Below are positions 1 to 8,412 of a stretch of 38,970 nucleotides of DNA, in pieces. The notes beneath the pieces are model-generated. The model saw only the letters and a program-made list of their open reading frames with translations. It made no database searches and had not been told where the DNA came from. Source of the stretch: Dehalococcoidia bacterium (GTDB lineage: Bacteria; Chloroflexota; Dehalococcoidia; GIF9; AB-539-J10); the NCBI GenBank assembly GCA_021162545.1, contig JAGGYM010000036.1, forward strand, positions 1-38,970, read 5' to 3'. Position 1 is the stretch's first letter. Every line of letters starts with the position of its first letter. A program made the position numbers and the translations under genes.

Positions 1-89
1 CACAAACCGGGCAGCGCGGGGGCGATTTTTGGAGGTCTCAGCTATCAGGCAAGCTCATCCAGCGCAGGTAGTACTCCATCAGCACCAGG

Positions 90-491
90 TCAGGATCTTC
101 GCCGAACCTCTATCCCGTCGCCAGGGAACCGCTTATCCAGGGAGTAGACTACCCGACTGCCAGCGGACCGTGCCGCTGCCCATACCATGGCGTCAGCAAA
201 TGACACCCTTCCCGAGGGACGACACAGAAGCAGAGCGAGGAGCACCAGGCTTTTGTCCAGGGCGAAAGGTGAGATATTCTCCTTCTGCAAGAAGGCTATC
301 AAGTGATCCACCACTATTTCTCGAGGCACCTGATATACTGACGTCAGGACATACGCCGTCTCGGTTAGCACCACATCTGTTATCAGGAGGTCATCCACTC
401 CGTCTATAATCTTAGCAGCTTGTTCCGCTGATTCGGGAGGATCGCCCGTAAGGTAACGAACTACAACGCTGGTGTCCAGGAAGCCGCTCAA
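90..491 (-). CDS. PIN-domain (VapC-like) toxin ribonuclease
   Basis: A 133-residue PIN-domain protein, expected to be the RNase toxin of a type II toxin-antitoxin pair. The acidic metal-binding residues are visible: D6 in the N-terminal FLDTSV motif, E44, D100 (FADAM) and D119 (SLDKRF). The length is normal for VapC and the protein looks intact. The start is TTG, and its first bases overlap the stop of the upstream AbrB-type gene (TTGA overlap), so the two are translationally coupled. That arrangement, antitoxin first and toxin second, is typical. The RNA target cannot be told from sequence. The 89 bases beyond it, to the window edge, hold no supported gene. Confidence 0.85.
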   Translation of the reverse strand: MSGFLDTSVVVRYLTGDPPESAEQAAKIIDGVDDLLITDVVLTETAYVLTSVYQVPREIVVDHLIAFLQKENISPFALDKSLVLLALLLCRPSGRVSFADAMVWAAARSAGSRVVYSLDKRFPGDGIEVRRRS

Positions 492-766
492 GATAGCTGC
501 TCCTCCGCACCCACTTTTTGCTTTGCTGCTTTATCCCAGGCCCTATCGCGGGCTTCATCCCACTCCTGTCCAGGGGCTACGCGCACTCTGACGTGCTTTG
601 CCAGACTCCCTTTGAGGGATTTTCTGTGTTCCGGTGGCAGGAAATAGACCTCCACATGGTCATTCACTATACGCTGGAGGGTTAACCACCCGGGCTCCAC
701 ACCGAGTTGGTCACGGATCTCCTTCGCTATGACGACTTGCCCCTTAAAGCCTACCACATGTGCCAC
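488..766 (-). CDS. AbrB/MazE/SpoVT-type antitoxin
   Basis: A 92-residue protein whose first ~45 residues form a swapped-hairpin AbrB-type DNA-binding domain (KGQVVIAKEIRDQLGV, matching the usual 'G.v.iPk.iR..Lgi' pattern). The remainder is charged and probably wraps the PIN toxin encoded immediately downstream. The start is GTG at 766, preceded by a good GGGAGGT Shine-Dalgarno. It overlaps the toxin start by 4 nt. Known pairs of this type autorepress through the AbrB domain, but no operator is obvious here. The partner identity rests on adjacency and family knowledge. Confidence 0.82.
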   Translation of the reverse strand: MAHVVGFKGQVVIAKEIRDQLGVEPGWLTLQRIVNDHVEVYFLPPEHRKSLKGSLAKHVRVRVAPGQEWDEARDRAWDKAAKQKVGAEEQLS

Positions 767-875
767 AGTATAACCTCCCAGCTCCCTGTATAACTCAGGT
801 TAACACAAGTGTAGTTGGCGGTCAAGAGTGAGAGCAACAAGCCAAACAGCAAAGGCAAACGGCGTTCCCTTCTAC

Positions 876-893
876 AGGGGGTAAGCGCCCCCT
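876..893 (-). other. small hairpin at end of hisB
   Basis: A perfect 6-bp stem (AGGGGG/CCCCCT) with a 6-nt loop overlaps the hisB stop codon. It could help end the histidine operon transcript. There is no T-run after it on the minus strand, so a classic intrinsic terminator is not supported. Confidence 0.3.
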
Positions 894-1482
894 ATCCCTC
901 GATGACCTCTTTGGTGCTGGGCACGCGCCCGACGAGCCGCTCATCGACGCGGGTAGCCGCATCCAGAGCGCGGCCCAGGGCTTTAAACAAAGCCTCGGCC
1001 TTGTGGTGGTCATTCACGCCGCCGAGTATGCTGGCGTGGAGATTTATCCTGGCTTCGGTGGCAAAGGAAACCAGGAAATGGCGCACCAAATCGGCGCACA
1101 GGTCGCCTATCTTGTCCCGGGTGAAAGTGACCTCTACCACACTGTAAGCTCTCCCGCAGATATCCACTGTCACCATGACCAATGCTTCATCCATAGGGAC
1201 AACGGCGTGCGCCATTCTCACTATGCCCCTCTTCTCTCCCAGAGCCCGGTTAAAGGCCTTGCCCAGCGAGATGGCCACATCTTCCACTACATGATGCTGG
1301 TCATCCCCCGTGGCCGAGAGTTTTATGTCAAACAAACCGTGCTGCGCCAGTTGCGCCAGGAAGTGGTCGAACATCCTTACCCCCGTGGTAATCTCGAATT
1401 GTCCCGTGCCATCGATCCCCAACTCCACCTTGATGGTCGTTTCCGCGGTATCGCGGATAACCTTTGCTTTTCTTTCAGCCAT
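892..1482 (-). CDS. hisB: imidazoleglycerol-phosphate dehydratase
   Basis: HisB dehydrates imidazole glycerol phosphate to imidazole acetol phosphate in histidine synthesis. The 196-residue protein is the single-domain bacterial length, without the phosphatase domain found in E. coli HisB. Both manganese-binding motifs are present, [12 protein letters not shown] in the first half and [12 protein letters not shown] near the end. ATG at 1482 was chosen because a GGAGG Shine-Dalgarno sits just upstream; the open frame extends 23 codons further but without one. It is the last gene of the hisZ-hisG-hisD-hisC-hisB operon, 22 nt after hisC. hisH, hisA, hisF and hisI do not follow it; a toxin-antitoxin pair does. 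Confidence 0.96.
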   Translation of the reverse strand: MAERKAKVIRDTAETTIKVELGIDGTGQFEITTGVRMFDHFLAQLAQHGLFDIKLSATGDDQHHVVEDVAISLGKAFNRALGEKRGIVRMAHAVVPMDEALVMVTVDICGRAYSVVEVTFTRDKIGDLCADLVRHFLVSFATEARINLHASILGGVNDHHKAEALFKALGRALDAATRVDERLVGRVPSTKEVIEG

Positions 1483-1504
1483 TTCTAAACCTCCGCCATT
1501 ATTT

Positions 1505-2650
1505 TCACTTGCCAGAAGCGCGCCGCGTCTGCTCCTCCCCGGCAGCAGCAACGGGCAGGGCCTTCAGCGCCTCAACCACGGTATCGGTATCCTCCGGTCT
1601 GCCCACACTTATCCTGAGGCAATCCACCAGGACAGGATTATCAAAGTAGCGGATGAAAATGCCTCTTTGCCGCAGATGCCCCCATATCTCCCCGGCATTT
1701 CCTCGAAGCACCAGGTTGAGAATGAAATTCCCCCGGGAGGGATAGGGATGCAACCACTCGATTTCCCCCAGTTTCTCGAACAGCCTGTCTCTCTCCGCAA
1801 TTATCATGGCCACGTTGTGGCGAAGATAATTCACATCGGAGAGGGAAGCCAGCACCGCTGCCTGGGCTGCGACATTGATATTGTACGGTTGCTTGATCTT
1901 CATCAGGCAGGCGGCGATTTCCGGAGAGAAAAAGCCATAGCCGACTCTCAAACCTGCCAGCCCGGCCCACTTGCTGAAGGTGCGCAGCACTGCCAGATTG
2001 GGATGGGCAGGCACCAGGTCAGCCACGCTGGCATCAGCGAACTCAAAATAGGCCTCATCCACCACCAGTATCCTCCCCGTATCGAGCAACTCCAGAACCT
2101 CCTGCCGAGAGATGAGATTCCCCGTGGGATTATTGGGAGAGGTAACGAAGATAACCTTGGTCTTCCGGGTCAAAGCCTTTTTCACACCCGCCACATCCAG
2201 GGTGAAGTCCTCGTTCCTGGGCACGCTAACCAGCCTGCCACCACAAACCTCAGTGAGAAAAGGATACATCCCGAACGTCGGAGGACAACTGATAACCTCA
2301 TCTCCAGCTTCGAGGAAGAGCTTCAGGATAAGCTCGATCAGCTCATCGCTGCCACTGCCACAAACTATATGCCGCCGGCTCATGCCGGTGTACTCTTCCA
2401 AAGCCTGCTTCAAGACCCTTTGCTCTGGGTCGGGATAGATATGATAGCGGGGATAATCAGCCAGGGCCCGATACACCTGCGGAGAGCAACCATACGGGTT
2501 TTCATTGCCGTCGAGTTTGATTATCTTCGCCGGCGGCAACTCCGTTCGCTGACCCAGGATTTCAACGGGTTCGATGGGGGTATAGCCGGTTATAGCAGCC
2601 AGATCGGGCCTCATCAATTCTCTGACTTCCACACTTTTTCTTTCACCCAT
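1505..2650 (-). CDS. hisC: histidinol-phosphate aminotransferase
   Basis: A fold-type I PLP aminotransferase that converts imidazole acetol phosphate and glutamate to histidinol phosphate. It has 381 residues. Visible features are the substrate-side NENPYG segment (~49-54), SPNNPTGN (~171-178), the VDEAYFEF motif (~197-204) and the PLP lysine K227 in [18 protein letters not shown] at 2650 has a GGGAGAG Shine-Dalgarno inside the end of hisD, and the genes overlap by 8 nt (ATGGGTGA), implying translational coupling. An in-frame extension 13 codons upstream is possible but has no better ribosome site. Confidence 0.95.
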   Translation of the reverse strand: MGERKSVEVRELMRPDLAAITGYTPIEPVEILGQRTELPPAKIIKLDGNENPYGCSPQVYRALADYPRYHIYPDPEQRVLKQALEEYTGMSRRHIVCGSGSDELIELILKLFLEAGDEVISCPPTFGMYPFLTEVCGGRLVSVPRNEDFTLDVAGVKKALTRKTKVIFVTSPNNPTGNLISRQEVLELLDTGRILVVDEAYFEFADASVADLVPAHPNLAVLRTFSKWAGLAGLRVGYGFFSPEIAACLMKIKQPYNINVAAQAAVLASLSDVNYLRHNVAMIIAERDRLFEKLGEIEWLHPYPSRGNFILNLVLRGNAGEIWGHLRQRGIFIRYFDNPVLVDCLRISVGRPEDTDTVVEALKALPVAAAGEEQTRRASGK

Positions 2651-3983
2651 TGTTCTCTCCCTGCAACCTCGCTTCCACCGCCCGTGCATGACCCTCCAAC
2701 CCCTCAGCTTCAGCTATCACCACAGCCGCCTGGCCCAGCTCCCGCATAGCAGTTTCATCCAGAGCAATGACGTTGCTCACCTTGAGAAAATCGCCGATGC
2801 CCAGAGGAGAAGCAAAACGAGCACTGCCTCCCGTGGGCAGCACGTGGCTGGGGCCGGCAATGTAATCCCCCAGAACTATGGGAGAGTTTTCCCCAACGAA
2901 AATACAGCCCGCGTTGCGAATCTTGCCAACCAGGGAAGCTGCCCGCGGAACCATAAGAGAAAGATGCTCCGGAGCAAAGAGGTTAACCAGCTCAATAGCT
3001 TCCTCAAGGTTTTCCACTACCAGCAGCATTCCAGCATCCGCAGCCTGAGCAGCGATAGAGCGACGCTTCATCCCGGCCAGCTGCTTTGCCACTTCCCTCT
3101 CGACCTCATCAGCCAGCTCCGGCGAGGTGGTAATCAAAATAACCGAGGCCAGGGAATCGTGTTCCGCCTGCGCCAGCAGGTCAGCAGCGCAAAGCGCAGG
3201 GTTAGCGCTTTCATCAGCCACAATCACCGCTTCGCTCGGTCCCTCAAGGCCATCGATAGCTACTGCACCATAAACCATCTTCTTGGCCAGCGTGACGAAG
3301 ATGTTGCCCGGCCCGCAAATTTTATCCACCCGGGGCACAGAAGCGGTGCCGAAAGCCAGCGCGGCCACAGCCTGAGCACCACCAACCTTAAAAATGCGGT
3401 CAACGCCGGCGATAGCAGCAGCAGCCAGCGCAGCTGCTGGAATTTCGCCATTTTCTGCCGACGGTGGCGAGACCATGATAATTTCCCGCACTCCTGCTAC
3501 TCTGGCCGGCACCGCCATCATCAAAACCGTAGAAGGGTAAGCAGCGGTACCTCCGGGAACGTACAAACCCACCCTGTCCAGAGGACGCACCTGCTGTCCC
3601 AGGTGCTCGCCGGTAATGAAGGGTCGCTCTTCCGTGCCCGACACCGCGCGGTAAACGGCGGAATGAAAATCGCGTATTCTTCCAGCCGCCAGCTCCAGTG
3701 CTTCAAGGAGCTTCCCGTCCACGGCATCGCGAGCCGCGACAATTTTTTCCCTGCTCACCTCCAGCGAGTCGAGCTCGACGCCATCCAGTTTTCTGGAATA
3801 ATCGCGGAGAGCTTCATCGCCCCTGAAGCGAACATCAGCAACGATTTGCTGCACCACTTCCCAGGCAGAAGCCTCCTTCGAGGATGCTTGTCCTGCCCCC
3901 CCAGGGGAAGAAGTAAATGACTCCCAGTAATTCTTCCGGGAAAGCAGTTTCCTGGCTTCAGTGAAACCGGTAACTCTTCTCAT
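2643..3983 (-). CDS. hisD: histidinol dehydrogenase
   Basis: HisD performs the last two NAD-dependent oxidations, histidinol to histidine, using a zinc ion. The 446-residue length is typical. Signature stretches are present: CGPGNIFVTLAKK, GPSEAVIVAD, AEHD, FAPEHL and the C-terminal SHVLPTGG segment, so the active site looks intact. ATG at 3983 has a GAGGTT Shine-Dalgarno at normal spacing; a TTG six codons upstream lacks one. It lies 24 nt after hisG and overlaps hisC by 8 nt in the same operon. Confidence 0.96.
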   Translation of the reverse strand: MRRVTGFTEARKLLSRKNYWESFTSSPGGAGQASSKEASAWEVVQQIVADVRFRGDEALRDYSRKLDGVELDSLEVSREKIVAARDAVDGKLLEALELAAGRIRDFHSAVYRAVSGTEERPFITGEHLGQQVRPLDRVGLYVPGGTAAYPSTVLMMAVPARVAGVREIIMVSPPSAENGEIPAAALAAAAIAGVDRIFKVGGAQAVAALAFGTASVPRVDKICGPGNIFVTLAKKMVYGAVAIDGLEGPSEAVIVADESANPALCAADLLAQAEHDSLASVILITTSPELADEVEREVAKQLAGMKRRSIAAQAADAGMLLVVENLEEAIELVNLFAPEHLSLMVPRAASLVGKIRNAGCIFVGENSPIVLGDYIAGPSHVLPTGGSARFASPLGIGDFLKVSNVIALDETAMRELGQAAVVIAEAEGLEGHARAVEARLQGENNG

Positions 3984-4007
3984 ATGTAACCTCGCCTGCA
4001 AGCGCTA

Positions 4008-5438
4008 TTATTGAAGCACAGCTCCGCGGAAAGCCGCAAGAAAAAACTCTATCTTCTCCTCCTTCCCAAGCTGGATGATACTGTCTTTATTCCCGATGAG
4101 GCAGGCGGAAGAGCGAAACAGCACATCTATTACCTTCAACCTGTGTTGCTCCAGCGTCTTCCCCGTTTCAGTATTATCGATTAGCAGGTCGGCATCGTCA
4201 GGCAGGAATGCTTCACTCGCTCCCCAGGTAGGTATCAATTTATAAGGGTCGATGCGATTATCCCGGAGATATTTATCGGCCAGGTTGACGTACTCCGATG
4301 CCACTCTGATGGGCGCAAGTTTGCCCTCCTGAACGAGCGACCTCAAATCATCAACGTTGTCCGCGGGGACATCCTGGCTGATGGCCACCACAATTCTAAC
4401 TCCGCCAAAGCCAAGGCCGAGCAACTTCTCTACCGGGCTGGAGGGGAAACGGGAAAGGTGTTCCCTCAGCCAGTCTTCTCCCGTAATGGCCAGGTCGAAA
4501 TTACCGTTGGCCACCTGAAGCGGCATATCCTGTGGCCTGATCATCTTGATGCCAAGCCAGTCCAGATCGCTGACGGGGCGGCGACTTATCCTCCTCCCTG
4601 AATATCCCCGAAAATTGAGCCCTGCCCGTTCCAGAAGCTGTGTGGTGGGCCCGTGCTGATGACCGTCGGGCAAAGCCAGTTTGATTTCCTTTGCCTGCCA
4701 GCCAGTGAGCACCGGCTTCAGGGCTGTCCGGTCCCTCCGAAAAAATTCCCGCGCCGCCCTGGAGGTATCCTCTCTGGCAACGAACCGTGGACTCAAGCGT
4801 CCCAGTATCTGGCTCAGGTCCTTGTTCTCCAGGCTCTTCCTGTTGGCAATGAGATAAGCCATCACGGGAAACAACTCCGCCAGGGAAACCAGTCTCTGTG
4901 CCTTAAGCTCCGTTTCACCCTCGTGCCACAGGACAGCCAGATCGGCATTCTCGGGGGGATAGGCTTCCGCCGCTCCCCACACGGGGATAATCCTGAACTC
5001 TCCCAGGCGGAAATCCAGGGCCATGCCCTCAGCGAGGTTGGGATACTCGCTCACGATGCGATAAGCACCCCCTCCGGGGAGCTCATCGAGACGGGACAGG
5101 CCCAATTTCTCACTGGCAGCCACGCACACGTTGCCATCGCCGTAGCCCAGGTTGGCCACGCTCACCAGCGCGCTCGCAGGATACCTCGTTTGCAACTCCT
5201 CGATCCAGTCTAGACCGCATATACCGAAGTCATAGTTTCCTACAGCCACCTGCACGGGAATATCTTTCGCCTGAAACACCTTGGCCGAAAGGTAAGGAAA
5301 CTCGGCCGACTCAAGGCAATATTGCCTCGTCTTCGCGTCGTAACCCGAAAAACTCAAGCCGACCTCCTTCAGAAACTCCGCCGTGGATGAAAGAAATCTG
5401 CCCTTGGGCAAGGCAAATCTGACAGGTTGGTATTCCAT
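4008..5438 (-). CDS. hisG: tandem-duplicated short-form ATP phosphoribosyltransferase (HisG-HisG)
   Basis: HisG joins ATP and PRPP in the first, regulated step of histidine synthesis. Short-form HisG is normally ~200-220 residues; this protein has 476 and contains two HisG modules, about 1-215 and 250-476. Both carry the DIP.QVA.GN.D..I.G.DW region (59-78 and 304-323), a LGYG/LGFG segment and the W-G-A-x-E-A motif. The halves differ at key sites. The N half keeps LPKGR (10-14), but its PRPP loop is degenerate (WHEGETEL, 171-178). The C half has an intact loop (DNTETGKTL, 421-429), but LPKGR has become LPDGH (256-260). There is no C-terminal ACT-like domain, as expected for the HisZ-dependent form, and hisZ is directly upstream with an 8-nt gap. 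The reading frame is clean throughout. The fusion may act as a covalent pseudo-dimer with one working PRPP site; that is inference. Confidence 0.9.
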   Translation of the reverse strand: MEYQPVRFALPKGRFLSSTAEFLKEVGLSFSGYDAKTRQYCLESAEFPYLSAKVFQAKDIPVQVAVGNYDFGICGLDWIEELQTRYPASALVSVANLGYGDGNVCVAASEKLGLSRLDELPGGGAYRIVSEYPNLAEGMALDFRLGEFRIIPVWGAAEAYPPENADLAVLWHEGETELKAQRLVSLAELFPVMAYLIANRKSLENKDLSQILGRLSPRFVAREDTSRAAREFFRRDRTALKPVLTGWQAKEIKLALPDGHQHGPTTQLLERAGLNFRGYSGRRISRRPVSDLDWLGIKMIRPQDMPLQVANGNFDLAITGEDWLREHLSRFPSSPVEKLLGLGFGGVRIVVAISQDVPADNVDDLRSLVQEGKLAPIRVASEYVNLADKYLRDNRIDPYKLIPTWGASEAFLPDDADLLIDNTETGKTLEQHRLKVIDVLFRSSACLIGNKDSIIQLGKEEKIEFFLAAFRGAVLQ

Positions 5439-5446
5439 AAACAGCT

Positions 5447-6679
5447 TTACCCGCTTATCGCAGCCAGGACCTCTTCTTCAGAATTCACTCGCAATCTCTG
5501 TTTACCTTCACAGTCCTCGAGCACAAATGGCCCTTCGCCGGAAATCGAGATAACCCAGCGGTAGCCGGCTTCTTTGCGCTCCTCAAAGCCAAGCTCCGCC
5601 GTGTACCCGGCACCGCGAAGTGATTTCGCCAGAGCGAAACATTTGTTCACCACCCCTGCGTCCAGCTCTTCACCCCTGACCAGTATCCTCTCAACGCCAT
5701 TTCCCCTCTCCCCCGGCAGCAACTCCATTATGGGATCGGCATAGAGGGCAAAGCCACAGGCAGGCACCTTCTTGCCTCCCATGAGAGGAATAAGGTCGTC
5801 GTATCTTCCTCCTCCCCCCACTCTATTCACTCCAGAGAGGAACTGAAAACACACTCCGGTATAATACTCAAAGCCACTTATGGCTTTGACGTCGATGCTG
5901 TAATCACAATCCAGGTCATCCAGCGAGGTGGTAATGTTGATGAAATTATCCAGGGCCGACCTGAAAGCGGGGGAGGCCTCACGAGAGATGGCCCTGATAT
6001 TCTGCAGGAAGTTGCTCGACCTGCCCTTGAGATTCAGGAGCCCGTTCAAGAGATTATCGAGCCAGGGATTGCTCCCCTCCATCTTCTCCAGTATGCTCCA
6101 GTCTCCTTCCAGAATGCAGTTCAGTACTCTGGCCTCCTCCCCGGAATCGAGCCCAAACTCCCTGACCAGCTCCTTGACCAGGCCGGCATGTGATAGCTGC
6201 AATTCGACCTCACCCAGACCCATCTGGCACATCGTCTCCCTGGCCAGCAAAATCGCCTCGACATCGGCGGTAAATTCAGTGCCCCCCAAAAACTCGGTGC
6301 CATACTGCCAGCGCTCTCTTTTCTCCCTGCCCGTTCTTTCAAAAGCAAATATGTTGGTCACGTAGAAGAGCCTGGCGACCTCCTGGTCGCTGAGGTTATC
6401 GATATAGAGCCTGGCTATGGGGATGGTGCCGTCGGGCTTCAAGACCACCCTCTCGCCACTCCAGCCATCCCAATCGAGGAAGGAATAAACCCGGCGCAGC
6501 ATTCCGGGAGTAAGCGTCCCGGTAGAGGTGAAAAGGTGCAGGTACTCCAGCGTTGGCGTTCGCACCTCACGGTATCCCCACCTCTGGCAGCAGTTCCTGA
6601 ACACGTCCACCACGTGACGGAAGCGCAACATATCTCCCGGCAACATATCCTGCATTCCTTTACACTTCTGGTTTTCCAT
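5447..6679 (-). CDS. hisZ: ATP phosphoribosyltransferase regulatory subunit HisZ
   Basis: A 410-residue histidyl-tRNA synthetase paralogue. It retains class II synthetase architecture: motif-2-like LKPDGTIPIARL, the histidine-binding-type GFEYYTG segment and GGGGRYDDL. The HisRS catalytic arginine normally found as RGLDYY is absent (SGFEYY here), which favours HisZ over HisS. Its position directly before short-form hisG also supports this, since that form needs HisZ for activity and histidine feedback. The C-terminal ~85 residues resemble a degenerate anticodon-binding domain. It is the first gene of the operon. A promoter-like sequence places the transcription start almost at the ATG. HisS cannot be fully excluded without alignment. 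Confidence 0.88.
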   Translation of the reverse strand: MENQKCKGMQDMLPGDMLRFRHVVDVFRNCCQRWGYREVRTPTLEYLHLFTSTGTLTPGMLRRVYSFLDWDGWSGERVVLKPDGTIPIARLYIDNLSDQEVARLFYVTNIFAFERTGREKRERWQYGTEFLGGTEFTADVEAILLARETMCQMGLGEVELQLSHAGLVKELVREFGLDSGEEARVLNCILEGDWSILEKMEGSNPWLDNLLNGLLNLKGRSSNFLQNIRAISREASPAFRSALDNFINITTSLDDLDCDYSIDVKAISGFEYYTGVCFQFLSGVNRVGGGGRYDDLIPLMGGKKVPACGFALYADPIMELLPGERGNGVERILVRGEELDAGVVNKCFALAKSLRGAGYTAELGFEERKEAGYRWVISISGEGPFVLEDCEGKQRLRVNSEEEVLAAISG

Positions 6680-6686
6680 TTTTCCT

Positions 6687-6715
6687 ATTCTACACTATGT
6701 CACTCTGGCTCTCAA
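6687..6715 (-). promoter_or_regulatory. predicted sigma-70-type promoter of the histidine operon
   Basis: Read on the minus strand: TTGAGA (6715-6710), 17-nt spacer, TAGAAT (6692-6687). Each box is one base off consensus. The -10 box ends 7 nt before the hisZ ATG, so a start at or next to the A of ATG is predicted. Confidence 0.6.
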
Positions 6716-6776
6716 TAAAGAGTGCCCCCTTCAGCATATTGTTTTCCCTCTTTGTCATGGCGAATCGAGCTTATCC

Positions 6777-6961
6777 GTCATTGCGAGCCTTCATCAGACT
6801 GTCGTTGCGAGCCTTCCTTTTCTGGTCTTTGCGAAGAGCCGCAGGCGACGTGGCAATCTCGTCCCTCTTCGTCTTTGCGAGGCAGCATCGCTGCCGTGGC
6901 AATCTCATGCAAATCTCTTCCCCTCAGATTGCTTCGTCGCTACGTTCCTGGCAATGACGGA
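6777..6961. repeat. cluster of degenerate palindromic 'gtcattgcgag / ggcaatctc' repeats
   Basis: The divergent hisZ/nfeD gap holds at least four partial copies of a short repeat. Left-type ends (gtcattgcgag, gtcgttgcgag, gtctttgcga twice) start near 6778, 6801, 6826 and 6871. Right-type ends (gtggcaatctc) lie near 6850 and 6895. The cluster closes with an inverted copy, attgcttcg...ggcaatgac (6928-6958). The sequence is non-coding and probably spread by an unknown transposition-like route. Related copies lie at 19220-19252, 36653-36696 and 37658-37803. Confidence 0.8.
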
Positions 6962-6969
6962 AACGGGGA

Positions 6970-7007
6970 AAACTGCCCACATCGTACGCTCCCGCTATGG
7001 GCAGTTT
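6970..7007. other. 10-bp perfect inverted repeat in the hisZ/nfeD divergent region
   Basis: AAACTGCCCA (6970-6979) and TGGGCAGTTT (6998-7007) are perfect inverted repeats separated by 18 nt. The right arm overlaps the predicted nfeD -35 box, so this may be an operator or an RNA/DNA hairpin. It is not followed by a T-run on either strand. Confidence 0.5.
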
Positions 7008-7034
7008 GTTACTTTGCCCCACTTACCCTATAAT
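7006..7034 (+). promoter_or_regulatory. predicted promoter of the nfeD-stomatin operon
   Basis: TTGTTA (7006-7011), 17-nt spacer, perfect TATAAT (7029-7034), 32 nt before the nfeD ATG. Confidence 0.6.
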
Positions 7035-7066
7035 TAACACTGTAACCAGAATGGGGTTGTAGATAG

Positions 7067-8410
7067 ATGCGCAGGGCCATTAAAATTTTCAAACTGTTTG
7101 TCTTCGCGTTGCTCATGCTCCCTATGGCCCTGGGCCCTGTAAGCAACGCGGTCGATGCCTCTACCTCCAGAATCGAAGTGCTCCACGTGGAGGGAACTAT
7201 AGTGCCGGTGGTATCCGATTACATAAACAGGGGCATCCGCCAGGCCGAGGAGGAAAACGCCTCCGCCTGCATCATTGAGCTGAACACGCCGGGAGGGCTC
7301 CTCGGCTCCACGGAGAAGATAGTGGGAACAATCATGAACGCCGATGTCCCCATCGTCGTCTTCGTCGCCCCTAAAGGCGCCTGGGCCGCTTCGGCGGGGA
7401 CCTTTATTACTCTGTCCGCTCATGTAGCCGCCATGACACCGGGCACCACCATCGGCGCAGCGCATCCCGTTAGCGGAGGAGGAGAGGAAATACCGGAAGA
7501 CCAGATGAAAAAGATAACCGAATTTTCCGCCAAGTGGATGAAAACCATCGCACAGGAACGCGGCCGCAACATGGAAGAGGCCGAGCTGGCGGTGACGGGA
7601 AGCAAATCCTTTACCGACGTCGATGCCCTCGAGCTTAACCTGATCGACCTGAGGGCTGATAACCTGGAAGACCTCATCTCCAAAATCAACGGCACAAAGG
7701 TCACGCTGGCCAGCGGCAAAGAGGTCACCATAGATACCACGAGCTACGGAATGGAAGAAAACGAGATGAATGCCATCGAACGCTTCCTGCTCACGATAAG
7801 CGACCCCAACATCGCCTATATCCTGATGACGCTGGCCACGATAGGGTTGATCACGGAGATATCCAACCCGGGGATGATATTTCCCGGAGTAGCCGGCGGC
7901 ATCAGTTTGCTGCTGGCTTTCTACTCGCTGGGGGTACTCAATGCCTATTGGGGAGGTGTGGCACTCATTTTGCTTGGCATTGGCCTCCTTATCACGGAGC
8001 TTTTCACCTCCAGCTTCGGATTGCTGACCGGCGGGGGTGTAATCGCCCTGGTCATGGGATCACTGGTGCTCTTCAGTCACAGCCCGGGGATAGAAATCAA
8101 CCGCGGCTTGATTGCCGGGGTAACAGCCGTCATCGCCGCTTTCTGCATCTTCGCCGTTGGTGCTATCATTAGAGGGCAGAAACGCCGCAAGGCTACTGGC
8201 GCCGAGGGCATGGTGGGAGAAGTGGCCATAACCAGGACTCCCCTCGACCCCGAAGGCAAAGTTCTCGCTGAAGGTGAACTCTGGAGCGCCATAACCGATG
8301 GCGAAAGGATAGAGCCCAGGGAAGAAGTAATAATAACCAGGATAGAAGAATTGCGACTGCGGGTAAAGAGAAAATCCAAAGAGGAAAAGAGTAAAAAAGG
8401 GGCTGATTAA
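7067..8410 (+). CDS. long-form NfeD membrane serine protease (ClpP-class)
   Basis: A 447-residue NfeD1b-type protein. It has an N-terminal signal or anchor (~7-28), then a ClpP/SppA-like serine protease domain (~36-220) with ELNTPGG and the nucleophile S109 in WAASAGTFI. Several membrane segments follow (~250-370), and a C-terminal OB-fold NfeD domain (~380-440) ends in a lysine/glutamate-rich tail. Known homologues cleave the hydrophobic tail of stomatin-like proteins encoded next door, which fits the SPFH gene two genes downstream. The catalytic lysine lies in the following ~40 residues but was not assigned with certainty. The start is ATG, with a weak GGGG ribosome site. Confidence 0.9.
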   Translation: MRRAIKIFKLFVFALLMLPMALGPVSNAVDASTSRIEVLHVEGTIVPVVSDYINRGIRQAEEENASACIIELNTPGGLLGSTEKIVGTIMNADVPIVVFVAPKGAWAASAGTFITLSAHVAAMTPGTTIGAAHPVSGGGEEIPEDQMKKITEFSAKWMKTIAQERGRNMEEAELAVTGSKSFTDVDALELNLIDLRADNLEDLISKINGTKVTLASGKEVTIDTTSYGMEENEMNAIERFLLTISDPNIAYILMTLATIGLITEISNPGMIFPGVAGGISLLLAFYSLGVLNAYWGGVALILLGIGLLITELFTSSFGLLTGGGVIALVMGSLVLFSHSPGIEINRGLIAGVTAVIAAFCIFAVGAIIRGQKRRKATGAEGMVGEVAITRTPLDPEGKVLAEGELWSAITDGERIEPREEVIITRIEELRLRVKRKSKEEKSKKGAD

Positions 8411-8412
8411 CT

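Noticed and set aside
1310-2749. Long plus-strand open frame of 479 codons opposite hisB/hisC
   Set aside because: Lies antisense to two clearly conserved genes, has no family motifs or ribosome site; a composition shadow.
2688-3920. 410-codon plus-strand open frame opposite hisD
   Set aside because: Antisense to an intact hisD and with low-complexity composition; not a gene.
5447-6679. Histidyl-tRNA synthetase (HisS)
   Set aside because: The catalytic RGLDYY-type arginine is replaced (SGFEYY), the anticodon domain is degenerate and the gene precedes short-form hisG; HisZ fits better.
6777-6961. Possible CRISPR array from repeated gtcattgcgag elements
   Set aside because: Repeat units vary in length, occur in both orientations, have no uniform spacers and no cas genes; they are dispersed palindromic repeats.
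6680-7066. T-box or attenuator leader for the histidine operon
   Set aside because: The predicted start of transcription is at the hisZ ATG and no His-codon leader peptide or T-box motif is visible on the minus strand.
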